A stretch of 48,155 nucleotides of DNA from Lunatimonas sp. (GTDB lineage: Bacteria > Bacteroidota > Bacteroidia > Cytophagales > Cyclobacteriaceae): contig NZ_JAFIEU010000033.1 of NCBI RefSeq assembly GCF_020832325.1, positions 1 to 48,155 on the forward strand, in the 5' to 3' direction. A program made the translations under genes and the position numbers. Under the pieces are notes generated by a model. That model had not been told where the DNA came from, did not search any database, and worked only from the letters and a program-made list of their open reading frames with translations. Positions 24,180 through 34,874 of this stretch are shown here, piece by piece (position 1 is the first letter of the stretch; each line of letters opens with the position of its first letter).

Positions 24180-25346
24180 ATGAGCGACAAAAAACTTAAA
24201 ATGGGTATGATCGGTGGAGGCCCCGGGTCTTTCATCGGTGCAGTGCACCGCATTTCGGCGGCTATGGACGGTTTGATAGAATTAGCGGCGGGAGCTTTTA
24301 GCAGCAGCGCTGAAAAGTCCCAGCAAACCGGCAAAGAGCTTTTTTTGCCTTCCCACCGAGTGTATGGTTCCTACGATGAGATGTTCGAAAAGGAAAAGCA
24401 GCTTCCCGAAGAGGAGCGCATTGACTTTGTGGCCATAGTGACTCCGAATCACGTACATTTCGATCCAGCGGTTAAGGCCTTGAAAAACGGTTTTCACGTG
24501 GTGCTGGACAAACCCATGACGTTCACTTACTCGGAGGCTAAGGAGCTCGCCAAGACCATCGAAGAGACTGGAATGCTTTTTTGCCTTACCCATACCTATA
24601 CGGGCTATCCCATGGTAAAGGAAGCCAGGCACCTGATCAAATCCGGCGTACTTGGTAAAATTCGCAAAGTGTACGTGGAGTATCCGCAGGGATGGCTATG
24701 GACAGATCTGGAAAATACCGACTACAAACAGGCTAAGTGGCGCACAGATCCCAAGCAAAGCGGTATTGCCAACTGCATGGGGGATATTGGTACCCACGCT
24801 TTTAACCTCGCCGAGTATGTGAGTGGTCTGAAAACCACAAAAATCTGCGCGGATCTGAACATAGTTGTTGCAGGCCGTACCTTGGATGACGACGGGTCGG
24901 TTCTGCTCAAATACGACAACGGAGCATCCGGGGTCCTGATGGCCACGCAAATAGCTACTGGCTCTGAAAACAATATAAAAATCAGGGTGTTTGGAGAGAA
25001 GGCGGGTTTGGAGTGGGAGCAGGACAATGCCAATACGCTAATCGTACGGCATCCGGAGGCCCCTGCTCAGATCTACCGGACAGGAGGCAATATTCCTTAC
25101 CTATCCTCTTGGGCCATGGAAAACCTGCGTACACCAGGCGGACATCCGGAGGGATACCTGGAGGCTTTTGCCAACCTGTACAGGAACTTCGCCAGGACGT
25201 TATATGCCAAGCGAAACGGTGAAACACCCAAACCCGAATGGCTGGATTTCCCCGGCGCGGAGGATGGTCTGCGAGGCATGGCCTTTGTAGAACATGTAGT
25301 GAAAAGTGCCAAAAGTGAACAAAAATGGACTAACTTTGAACTTTAA
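24180..25346 (+). CDS. Gfo/Idh/MocA-family NAD(P)-dependent oxidoreductase
   Basis: 388 residues, no signal, cytoplasmic. The Rossmann dinucleotide site is at the N-terminus (I-G-G-G-P-G at 11-16). The catalytic lysine motif of the family appears as D-K-P at 110-112 (usually E-K-P), and the active-site His206 lies in G-D-I-G-T-H. The family oxidises or reduces sugar hydroxyl/keto groups, often at C3. It is followed 15 bp later by the TIM-barrel gene and clearly cotranscribed. In this context it could reduce a 3-keto sugar back to the sugar or oxidise a free sugar; the direction is unknown. Confidence 0.92.
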   Translation: MSDKKLKMGMIGGGPGSFIGAVHRISAAMDGLIELAAGAFSSSAEKSQQTGKELFLPSHRVYGSYDEMFEKEKQLPEEERIDFVAIVTPNHVHFDPAVKALKNGFHVVLDKPMTFTYSEAKELAKTIEETGMLFCLTHTYTGYPMVKEARHLIKSGVLGKIRKVYVEYPQGWLWTDLENTDYKQAKWRTDPKQSGIANCMGDIGTHAFNLAEYVSGLKTTKICADLNIVVAGRTLDDDGSVLLKYDNGASGVLMATQIATGSENNIKIRVFGEKAGLEWEQDNANTLIVRHPEAPAQIYRTGGNIPYLSSWAMENLRTPGGHPEGYLEAFANLYRNFARTLYAKRNGETPKPEWLDFPGAEDGLRGMAFVEHVVKSAKSEQKWTNFEL

Positions 25347-25361
25347 AATAACTGAAACGCT

Positions 25362-26417
25362 ATGAAAACCATTAAAGGACCTGCGTTGTTTTTAGCTCAA
25401 TTCGCAGACGACAAAGCCCCATTCAATAACCTAAAAAACATCACCACGTGGGCTGCCAGCATAGGCTACAAGGCGGTACAAATCCCCACCTGGGACGCAC
25501 GGCTTATAGACCTTCAGCGCGCGGCCGAAGACATGGATTATGTCAACGAAATCAAAGCAGTGGTAAAAGAGGCTGGATTAGAGATTTCCGATTTTTCTAC
25601 CCACTTGCAGGGGCAGCTTGTGGCGGTTCATCCGGCCTACAACGAAATGTTTGATGCCTTCGCACCCAAGGAATTGGCGGGCGACTTAAAAGGAAAGTCT
25701 GAATGGGCTACGCAGCAGCTTAGGTGGGCAGCAAAAGCTTCGCACAACTTTGGTCTGAAGACCCACGCCACGTTTAGCGGGGCGCTGATGTGGCACACCG
25801 TATACCCGTGGCCTCAACGACCTACCGGATTGGTAGATACCGGATTTGAGGAACTGGCAAAGAGATGGTTGCCCATATTGGATGAGTTTGACAAGTACGG
25901 TGTGGATGTTTGTTACGAACTGCATCCAGGTGAAGACCTGCACGATGGGGTGACCTTTGAGAAGTTTTTGGAAAAAGTGAATAACCACAAGCGGGCAAAT
26001 ATCCTGTACGATCCAAGCCATTTTGTCTTGCAGTGCTTGAATTACCTGGATTTTATCGATATTTACCACGATAGAATCAAAATGTTCCATGTAAAGGACG
26101 CCGAGTTCAATCCAACGGGCCGTCAGGGTGTGTATGGGGGCTACTCTGGATGGGTGGAACGTGCCGGTAGGTTCCGTTCGCTCGGTGATGGGCAGGTGGA
26201 TTTCAATGGTATTTTCAGCAAGCTCTCCCAGTATGATTTTGATGGATGGGCGGTCTTGGAATGGGAATGCGCGCTGAAGCATCCTGAGAACGGAGCGATC
26301 GAAGGTGCCAAGTTTATCAGTGAGAAGATCATCCGCGTGACGGAAAAGACCTTCGATGATTTTGCTTCTACCGGTGCGGATGAGAACTTCAACCGAAAAA
26401 TATTAGGAATCAGTTAA
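25362..26417 (+). CDS. TIM-barrel sugar isomerase/epimerase or lyase (AP endonuclease 2-like fold)
   Basis: 351 residues without a signal. The four metal ligands of the xylose-isomerase-like barrel can be seen in order: Glu in C-Y-E-L-H-P-G-E, Asp in Y-D-P-S-H, His in F-H-V-K-D-A-E and Glu in V-L-E-W-E. Members of this family isomerise or epimerise sugars; others cleave 3-keto-glycosides by beta-elimination. It lies between the Gfo/Idh/MocA gene (15 bp) and the cytochrome gene (21 bp), in one operon. Confidence 0.9.
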   Translation: MKTIKGPALFLAQFADDKAPFNNLKNITTWAASIGYKAVQIPTWDARLIDLQRAAEDMDYVNEIKAVVKEAGLEISDFSTHLQGQLVAVHPAYNEMFDAFAPKELAGDLKGKSEWATQQLRWAAKASHNFGLKTHATFSGALMWHTVYPWPQRPTGLVDTGFEELAKRWLPILDEFDKYGVDVCYELHPGEDLHDGVTFEKFLEKVNNHKRANILYDPSHFVLQCLNYLDFIDIYHDRIKMFHVKDAEFNPTGRQGVYGGYSGWVERAGRFRSLGDGQVDFNGIFSKLSQYDFDGWAVLEWECALKHPENGAIEGAKFISEKIIRVTEKTFDDFASTGADENFNRKILGIS

Positions 26418-26438
26418 AATCAAATACAACCAATTAAA

Positions 26439-26864
26439 ATGAAGTTAAATAAAACCTTAAGCTTGGCTGTGGTTACAGCGGCAATTTTGGCTACATCTTG
26501 CGGTGGTTCGGGCTCCAAAACAGAGACAACCTCTTCCGCTCCTGCTACCTCGGCTCCTGCCCCGCAGGAAGTGAGCCCGGAGGAACGACACAAGGATAAC
26601 CCGGACTTTGCTGCCGGATTGGCGCTGGTTAAGCAAAATGACTGTCCGAGCTGCCACATGGTAGATCGTAAGATCGTAGGGCCCTCTTACGGGGACGTAT
26701 CCGAGAAGTATGAACTCACTGATGCTAATGTGGCGCTCCTAGCGAGCCATGTTATCAATGGCAACGTGGGTGTTTGGGGAGAAATTCCCATGCCAGCCCA
26801 CCCAGCGCTTTCAAGGGAAGACGCTGAACTGATGGTTAAGTACGTCTTGTTGCTTAAAAAATAA
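26439..26864 (+). CDS. Lipoprotein monoheme cytochrome c
   Basis: 141 residues. Lipobox cysteine at 21 (I-L-A-T-S-C), then a low-complexity linker rich in Ser, Thr, Ala and Pro (25-45), then a cytochrome c domain with C-P-S-C-H at 69-73 and Met118 in I-P-M-P-A-H-P as the likely sixth heme ligand. It is periplasm-facing and membrane-anchored. It is the natural electron acceptor for the GMC/subunit-3 dehydrogenase encoded divergently 4 kb away, passing electrons on to the respiratory chain; that pairing is inference from context. A terminator follows at 26885. Confidence 0.92.
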   Translation: MKLNKTLSLAVVTAAILATSCGGSGSKTETTSSAPATSAPAPQEVSPEERHKDNPDFAAGLALVKQNDCPSCHMVDRKIVGPSYGDVSEKYELTDANVALLASHVINGNVGVWGEIPMPAHPALSREDAELMVKYVLLLKK

Positions 26865-26884
26865 TCAGGTCCTGTAAGCTTAGA

Positions 26885-26929
26885 GAGAATCCCGTTTCCT
26901 GCTGTTTGCGGAGGCGGGGTTCTTTTTTT
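26885..26929 (+). terminator. Terminator between the cytochrome c and DUF1080 genes
   Basis: A 14-bp stem with some G-T pairs (26885-26898 with 26909-26922) followed by a run of seven T. It ends the oxidoreductase, TIM-barrel and cytochrome operon and implies at least partly separate expression of the DUF1080 gene. Confidence 0.8.
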
Positions 26930-26962
26930 CGTTTTTATACCTACCCTAATAATTATATAAAC

Positions 26963-27703
26963 ATGAAACACTATCATTTATTATTCGCAGCCGCAGGACT
27001 TGCTTTTGCCTCCTGCGGAGGATCCGAAAAGGCCGGAGACAGTCAAGCAAATGCGCCCAAACTTTCTGCTACGGAAGGCAGTGAATGGATTACTCTTTTT
27101 GACGGCACCTCTCTGGACAACTTTAAGGGGTTTGGAAAGGATGCCCCGGGGGAGGCTTGGACCATTCAGGACGGGACGCTGTATTTTCAGGGACAACGCA
27201 AGCGGGAGGAAGACCTAACCGGTGGCGACCTGGTAACCAAGGAAACATTTTCAGACTTTCACCTGAAGGTGGAGTGGAAGATCTCCGAAAACGGTAACAG
27301 CGGCATCATGTTCCTGGTGAAGGATAACGGGGAGTATGGAGCCACTTACCATACTGGTCCGGAATATCAGTTGCTGGACAATGACGGACACCGGGATGGA
27401 CAGATCGTCACTCACCGAACGGCGAACCTCTACGACCTGATTGCTTCCGATGTGGAGCCTGTCAAGCCAGTAGGAGAGTGGAACCTAACCGAGATCGTGC
27501 TAAAGGACGGGGAGCTGGAGTTTTTTCTTAACGGTGTACAAACCGTGAAGACTACGCTGTGGACCGAGGCTTGGGACGAGATGGTTGCCAACAGCAAGTT
27601 CAAGGATATGCCTGACTTTGCCAGGTTCAAAGAGGGTGCAATCTCCTTCCAAGATCACGGCGACGATATCTGGTTTAGAAACATACAGATCAAAAGACTG
27701 TAA
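26963..27703 (+). CDS. DUF1080 lipoprotein (3-keto-disaccharide hydrolase family)
   Basis: 246 residues from ATG 26963, which gives a lipoprotein signal with Cys18 (A-F-A-S-C). The concanavalin-like DUF1080 domain covers the rest: T-L-F-D-G-T-S-L-D-N-F at 44-54, N-G-N-S-G-I-M-F at 110-117, E-Y-Q-L-L-D-N at 134-140, and a C-terminal Q-D-H-G-D-D-I-W-F-R-N-I. Members of this family act on 3-keto-glycosides, as hydrolases, lyases or hydratases. With a sugar 3-dehydrogenase nearby, this protein would cut the oxidised glycoside in the periplasm or at the surface. The longer frame start at 26906 lies inside the terminator region and is rejected. Confidence 0.9.
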   Translation: MKHYHLLFAAAGLAFASCGGSEKAGDSQANAPKLSATEGSEWITLFDGTSLDNFKGFGKDAPGEAWTIQDGTLYFQGQRKREEDLTGGDLVTKETFSDFHLKVEWKISENGNSGIMFLVKDNGEYGATYHTGPEYQLLDNDGHRDGQIVTHRTANLYDLIASDVEPVKPVGEWNLTEIVLKDGELEFFLNGVQTVKTTLWTEAWDEMVANSKFKDMPDFARFKEGAISFQDHGDDIWFRNIQIKRL

Positions 27704-27726
27704 ACGCACCGTTGCAGCATTTGAAG

Positions 27727-27755
27727 ACCGTTCTTTGTGGAGCGGTTTTTTTTTT
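27727..27755 (+). terminator. Terminator of the DUF1080 gene
   Basis: Stem ACCGTTCT with GGAGCGGT (G-T pairs allowed) and a run of ten T ending at 27755. It lies 23 bp after the stop codon. Confidence 0.8.
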
Positions 27756-27943
27756 GCCCAAGCGGTGACTGATGGATCCCGGAAATGGGTTTTCGCATTT
27801 GATTTAACTTAAATTGCTGATAATATTTTGTTCGTTTCAATTAAAATGCATTATGTGTACAAAATGGTAAGTTTTATTGAGTAATTTGTTAATAATCACT
27901 ACATTACAGGTAGTTGTATTATTTTGAATCGACAAAGAATAGT

Positions 27944-29140
27944 ATGTTGAATCGAAGTATAAAAATTTTAGCTGGTCTGTTTCTGGTTTGTACCTTAACA
28001 GTTAGCTGTACAAAGGAAGAGCTATTCTTGCCTAGAGATCGAGGAGTGATCGTAGAGATTATTCCGAGGGGAAGCCTGAGCAGAAATGAGATTTTGGAAA
28101 GGATGAACGAACTCGATGGAAGTTTAGTCGCCCAATACGATGTATCTTTTTTTTCCATTACCTATCGAACGCAATATATGGGCAAGCCCATTGATTCACG
28201 CGGTCTTATTATTGTTCCTCAAGGGGTAGGTAGAGCCGATTTGTTAATGTACACCCATGGTACCGAGCTACCTTCTGAGATTTTGGGAGCCAGGGATGTA
28301 TCGCCGTCTAATTACTCCGGGGAGATGGAAACAAATAGGGATGTCAGAAATATGGGGCTTGGCTGGGCCTCTGCCGGATACGTTGTGTTTATGCCAGACT
28401 ATATCGGTTATGGCATTACAATCGGTAGCGACCATCCCTACATGTACATGGAAGAAATGTTCATCTCAAACATAGACGGATTGCTGGCTGCAAAAGAATA
28501 CATCATGACCAGAACCGATTTATCCTACGATAATAGACTTTTCCTTGCCGGCTGGTCCCAAGGGGGTGCGGCAAGTTTGTCTACGCACCGATTCATCCAA
28601 GAGCAATACGCAGATGAATTTCACGTTCTGGGTAGCTCTCATTTGGCGGGTCCCCATAATTTTGAGCGATTTCACAATGACAAGATGGGCAGAGGAGGAG
28701 AGGAGGTATTGATCATGCCGATTTTTTCTTGGGCAGTTTATTCCATAAATAAGTTTTCAGAGCTTAGGCGTCCTACTGATCAGCTTTATAACTATCCGGT
28801 TTTCGATCAGATGTCTTCGATTCTTACTCCTTCCTCCGATCCAGCGCTTGTGTTCAAACCCTATTTTAGAACCAACATTCTGAACGGAAATGACACAGCC
28901 TATGAAGCAGTTTTAAAGCGGAATTCCAATCACCAAGGCTGGCTTCCTGAAGGTAAGGTGATCCTGCACCACGGAGACGAAGATGAGATTGTTCCCTATT
29001 ACAACTCTGAAGACGCTAGAGATGGTATTCTTGAAGCAGGTGGCGATGTTGCGTTTTACACCTATCCTGGTGGAGGTCACACGTCGGAATTGGGCAATTT
29101 CATCATTAATACGACAATAGAATTTAACCAGCTGCGGTGA
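27944..29140 (+). CDS. Alpha/beta-hydrolase lipoprotein
   Basis: 398 residues from ATG 27944; lipobox Cys22 in T-V-S-C. The hydrolase core has Y-T-H-G-T (oxyanion strand, about 103-107), nucleophile Ser205 in G-W-S-Q-G-G, an acid in H-H-G-D-E-D (Asp345 or Asp347) and His379 in G-G-G-H-T. All triad members are present. It resembles secretory lipase or acetyl-xylan-esterase-like proteins of Bacteroidota, and the substrate is unknown. The DNA is more AT-rich than the genes to the left, and the gene is preceded by a 180-bp AT-rich region. It is not linked by operon to the DUF1080 gene, because a terminator lies between them. Confidence 0.8.
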   Translation: MLNRSIKILAGLFLVCTLTVSCTKEELFLPRDRGVIVEIIPRGSLSRNEILERMNELDGSLVAQYDVSFFSITYRTQYMGKPIDSRGLIIVPQGVGRADLLMYTHGTELPSEILGARDVSPSNYSGEMETNRDVRNMGLGWASAGYVVFMPDYIGYGITIGSDHPYMYMEEMFISNIDGLLAAKEYIMTRTDLSYDNRLFLAGWSQGGAASLSTHRFIQEQYADEFHVLGSSHLAGPHNFERFHNDKMGRGGEEVLIMPIFSWAVYSINKFSELRRPTDQLYNYPVFDQMSSILTPSSDPALVFKPYFRTNILNGNDTAYEAVLKRNSNHQGWLPEGKVILHHGDEDEIVPYYNSEDARDGILEAGGDVAFYTYPGGGHTSELGNFIINTTIEFNQLR

Positions 29141-29243
29141 AAGGTTGCATAAATTACTCAGAAAACCAGGCTAACTACAAGCCCGTAGGGTGGAGGCTAC
29201 TGCCATCAAGGTTTCGGTACTAGAGAATCAAAAGTATACGCAA

Positions 29244-30104
29244 ATGAAGAAACTGTTGATATTGCTGTTTTGCACGTTCCTGTCGAGTTATTCTATTGCC
29301 CAGTATAACATGCGTCCTAGCGCATATTATCAGGATATGCTTTATTTCAATCCAGCTTCTTTGCCTTCCTTTGGAGAAGCGAATCAAAGAATATTACTTT
29401 ATAGTAGGACGAAAATCGTTCCCGAAAATGAAGGTGTTTGGGACAAAAGTCCGACCTTTTACGGAGATTACTTACGTATGAATGACGATCAAAAGAGCTA
29501 CTTCACCGTGGGATATATGAATGATGGTTATTCTTTTTTCAATCGAAATTCATTTTATGGGGGATATGGGAGAGTTTTTGATATGGGCTCTAAAAGCAGT
29601 TTGACACTGGGGGGTAGGCTTGCTTTACATTCAGATATTATCAACTGGTCTGAATACCAATTGCCAAACAATGAGACAGGACGTTCAATTCGGCTTGCAC
29701 CGGATGTTGATTTTGGTGCTCAATTTCAATGGAGAGCGTTTAGATTGGGGGCCTCCTTTAAAAACGCAGTGGGAGTCGTTCAGAAACTGGATGGAGAGGG
29801 TATTATCACAACTCAAAGAGCTTTTGTGATAAATACGTCCTATGAGTTTACTGTCCGCGAAAAATTTATTGTAGCCCCTTACGTGCTGTTGTATTCTGAA
29901 TTGAAAACGGAATTAGATGTTGGGTTTTTTATGAGTTTTGAAAGAAAGGTGAATTTCTCCTATTTAATGAGAGTCAATGAATTGAGAAGTGTTTTCACCT
30001 TAGAAGGCCCAGTTTATCGGGGGATTTCAATTGGTGCTGCTTATGATCAATCTCCACTTCTTCCTAGTAATAATTTGGATATTTTTGTCAGATCTTTTTT
30101 TTGA
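29244..30104 (+). CDS. PorP/SprF-like outer-membrane protein (type IX secretion related)
   Basis: 286 residues from ATG 29244, with a signal peptide ending at S-I-A-Q and the mature part starting with Y-N-M-R-P-S-A-Y-Y-Q-D-M-L-Y-F-N-P-A, the usual opening of the PorP/SprF family. Alternating beta-strand segments run to a terminal aromatic residue (ending R-S-F-F), as expected of an outer-membrane beta-barrel. PorP-like proteins help to place type IX-secreted proteins on the surface, often with a large partner adhesin. No such partner is in this window, and sequence divergence suggests a lineage-specific member. Confidence 0.7.
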   Translation: MKKLLILLFCTFLSSYSIAQYNMRPSAYYQDMLYFNPASLPSFGEANQRILLYSRTKIVPENEGVWDKSPTFYGDYLRMNDDQKSYFTVGYMNDGYSFFNRNSFYGGYGRVFDMGSKSSLTLGGRLALHSDIINWSEYQLPNNETGRSIRLAPDVDFGAQFQWRAFRLGASFKNAVGVVQKLDGEGIITTQRAFVINTSYEFTVREKFIVAPYVLLYSELKTELDVGFFMSFERKVNFSYLMRVNELRSVFTLEGPVYRGISIGAAYDQSPLLPSNNLDIFVRSFF

Positions 30105-30178
30105 TAGGCATGAAAAAGAATGGAATTGAAAGGAGCAGAGAAATTGTTCGACCTTTAGACATTGTTATATAAAGCTTT

Positions 30179-30637
30179 ATGCAGGACCCGAGCGTGAGTA
30201 TCTTACCCTATTCAGAAAGTGACCGAACCCAAATTCTGGAGGTTTGGGAAAAATCCGTATTGGCAACCCATCATTTTTTAATGCCGGCCGACTTTGCCGA
30301 AATCAAAGCGCTCGTACTTTCCATGGATTTCAACGATTTTGAGGTATACTGCCTCAAGGTCCTACCTTCAGGCGAGCTAGCGGGTTTTATCGGCGTGGCT
30401 GACCGGAAAATTGAAATGCTGTTTTTTTCGCCAGAATACATCGGCAAAGGACTTGGGAGGAAATTGGTTGATTTTGCACTGACTACCCTGAAGGCTACCC
30501 AAGTGGACGTCAATGAGCAAAATGGTCTGGCGGTTGCATTTTACGAAAAGTTAGGTTTTAAAGCCTATGAACGGACGGAAAAAGACGATCAGGGAAAGAA
30601 CTATCCGCTGCTAAGGATGAAATTGAACATGGGATAA
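30179..30637 (+). CDS. GNAT-family N-acetyltransferase
   Basis: 152 residues, cytoplasmic. The acetyl-CoA-binding motif is visible as F-F-S-P-E-Y-I-G-K-G-L-G-R-K-L-V (about 81-96), followed by V-N-E-Q-N and A-V-A-F-Y-E-K-L-G-F (about 121-131). The opening with V-W-E-K-S-V-x-A-T-H-H-F-L resembles YjaB-like acetyltransferases. The substrate (protein lysine or small molecule) cannot be told. Confidence 0.88.
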   Translation: MQDPSVSILPYSESDRTQILEVWEKSVLATHHFLMPADFAEIKALVLSMDFNDFEVYCLKVLPSGELAGFIGVADRKIEMLFFSPEYIGKGLGRKLVDFALTTLKATQVDVNEQNGLAVAFYEKLGFKAYERTEKDDQGKNYPLLRMKLNMG

Positions 30638-30735
30638 CGCGGACTGTGGGGCCCCGAATGGAAACACAAAAGTAGACACCTCCTGCGGAAGGCTTGCATG
30701 TTGTAGTATGCTACCTGATTTAGGCTTTTCTGATT

Positions 30736-31866
30736 TCACTGAATGGTCAACCGCACAAATCCCAGCTCATCTTCCAAATTGACCGGCATCCAAATGGCTC
30801 CATCTTTGACAAAGGGGAAAACCGGGACAAAGTCGATCACAGGTACTTCATGCTCCGAAACGATGCTTAGATCTCTGTCGAGCAGGGTAAGGAAGACCTT
30901 GGCTTTTCGGTAGGGATCCGGTTCATCCGGATTGGTGGGAAAGATTTCTTGGTAGGAAAATCTATAAAACAGGTCCCGCGCGTCGTCCCAAAAGGGATGT
31001 TGGAAGTTTATCTGCTCTTTGAGCATCCGGTCTACCGGTCGGTATTCTTCCCGGTTACTTACCTGCTTGGGAGGTTTGACGGTTTTTTCCCCAGCGGTGA
31101 GGGAGGGGATGGCCCGGTGCAATTCTAGCTCATCACTTGGGATATGGTAACGATAGATCGGACTGGCCACGCTGATCGAAAAGATCACCGCTTCTCCGAC
31201 GATGGACGTAGCATATTCGGGACCAAACCAAACCTGCGGCTGTTCCATGGTGTAGTGGAAATCTTTTAGGATATCGAAGGCAGGCAGTTGCCGCCGATCA
31301 AACGTACGCTGGGAAAAATCGATGCTGACAAAGGAGGTTTCGGGTTCTATCCACTTTCGTCCCAAACCGACGATACGGTGGGGCTGCTTGGACCACATCA
31401 CCGGCATGGGCAAGGCTTCATTTTCCCCAAATTCACCTCCCGAAAAAGACACGTTTTTGGTCGTGTGGGATAGGATTTTTCGTCCTTTCAGATCAAAAAT
31501 CTCGTGGTCAAAATGACTGCTAAAATACAGCGAATCCTTTCCCAGGTAATGGATTTTTCCAACGCGGCCACCGGTGCCGTTGGGGCCCTCCTTTTCATAC
31601 GCCACCACCCGTTCGAGCTCCAGTTTATTCAAGTCGATGACCTCCAGAACGCTATTCGTGTAGTTAAAGTTATAGAAATAGCGTTTGTCGGTAGAAGTGT
31701 CGGACCAGCGGAAGCCTCCCTGTAGGAATAGGATTTCATCTTTTGGGTCGATCATCAGGGTGTCGAGGGAAAAGACCAGCTCCCCAAATTCCTTGGTCTC
31801 TTGGTTGGAGCCGGAGCAGGCATAGAAGACCAGTAGGGGCAGAAGAAGGATAGTGAGTTTTTTCAT
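30736..31866 (-). CDS. DUF4221-type lipoprotein (paralogue 3)
   Basis: 376 residues with lipobox Cys17 (V-F-Y-A-C). The family blocks are clear: S-L-D-T-L-M-I-D-P-K-D-E-I near residue 33, Y-E-K-E-G-P-N-G-T-G-G near 89, F-W-D-D-A-R-D-L-F-Y-R-F-S-Y-Q in the last third, and V-K-D-G-A-I-W-M-P-V-N-L-E-D-E-L-G-F-V-R-L at the end. It is more GC-rich than the copies near the left end. It is divergent from the miniature paralogue at 32037, 170 bp away, which looks like a relic of a tandem or inverted duplication. Confidence 0.85.
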   Translation of the reverse strand: MKKLTILLLPLLVFYACSGSNQETKEFGELVFSLDTLMIDPKDEILFLQGGFRWSDTSTDKRYFYNFNYTNSVLEVIDLNKLELERVVAYEKEGPNGTGGRVGKIHYLGKDSLYFSSHFDHEIFDLKGRKILSHTTKNVSFSGGEFGENEALPMPVMWSKQPHRIVGLGRKWIEPETSFVSIDFSQRTFDRRQLPAFDILKDFHYTMEQPQVWFGPEYATSIVGEAVIFSISVASPIYRYHIPSDELELHRAIPSLTAGEKTVKPPKQVSNREEYRPVDRMLKEQINFQHPFWDDARDLFYRFSYQEIFPTNPDEPDPYRKAKVFLTLLDRDLSIVSEHEVPVIDFVPVFPFVKDGAIWMPVNLEDELGFVRLTIQ

Positions 31867-32036
31867 AGGGAGTGTATTAACGACTAAAAAGTTAGAAGAT
31901 TTTTCCGAAGAAAACTAATTTTTTAAAGGAAATTTTCACGCAGGAATAAATGCGTGGGTAGGGGGGCCATTACATTGAAACGTTAACGTTCGTTAAACCA
32001 CCTCCTCTTCAACCACAAATTTCCTACCTTTAAAGT

Positions 32037-32345
32037 ATGCAGCTACAATACCTAGCATTCAAACTTCTGTCCACCGTCGTCCTTGCAGGACTTGCCCTAC
32101 TTTTTTCCTGCAAAAGCAGTCCGGATTCTGTGGATGTAAGGAACCTTTCCTATACCATTGATACCGTACTGATAGACTCCAAAGGCCAAATCTTTTTAGG
32201 TGGGGAACGGACAGGGATTTACAATTTCCAAGGGGAATTGGAACATAGATTTGATTGGAATGCGATCGCTAAAGAAAATGGCGGGATTTGGATGTACCTA
32301 AATGTGGAGGATGAATTGGGCTTTATCCGAATTCATTTATCCTGA
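32037..32345 (+). CDS. Miniature DUF4221 lipoprotein with internal deletion
   Basis: 102 residues. It keeps the signal with lipobox Cys25 (L-L-F-S-C), the N-terminal Y-T-I-D-T-V-L-I-D-S-K block, a short middle, and then jumps to the C-terminal block G-G-I-W-M-Y-L-N-V-E-D-E-L-G-F-I-R-I. About 270 residues of a normal DUF4221 protein are missing, yet the reading frame is intact from ATG to stop. It is therefore either a remnant or a working short version made of the two conserved ends. The sequence TACCTTTA 5 bp before the ATG resembles a -7 box but would leave almost no leader. Confidence 0.65.
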   Translation: MQLQYLAFKLLSTVVLAGLALLFSCKSSPDSVDVRNLSYTIDTVLIDSKGQIFLGGERTGIYNFQGELEHRFDWNAIAKENGGIWMYLNVEDELGFIRIHLS

Positions 32346-32406
32346 TTCTACACCACCATCTGTTCCGGCCATATCGGTCAGGCGATGTAAGCATCTCTTT
32401 GAACAG

Positions 32407-32441
32407 AAAAGGGCCGGCTTTTGGAAAAAACCGGCCCTTAA
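32407..32441 (-). terminator. Terminator of icd
   Basis: Perfect 9-bp stem AAGGGCCGG (32409-32417) with CCGGCCCTT (32431-32439), located 25 bp after the icd stop. T-rich DNA follows on the minus strand (TTTTCTGTTC). It could also end the small plus-strand gene. Confidence 0.65.
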
Positions 32442-32465
32442 GCAGATGTGAAACTAATTCGAAAA

Positions 32466-34844
<2,379 letters not shown>

Positions 34845-34874
34845 TTATAAATCGGATCTAACCCCTGATTATTG

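Noticed and set aside
25686-26282. 198-codon antisense frame in the TIM-barrel gene
   Set aside because: All metal-ligand motifs are in the plus-strand frame; the antisense product has no recognisable domain.
32025-32032. TACCTTTA as promoter of the miniature DUF4221 gene
   Set aside because: It lies only 5 bp before the ATG and no -33 box is found at the right distance.
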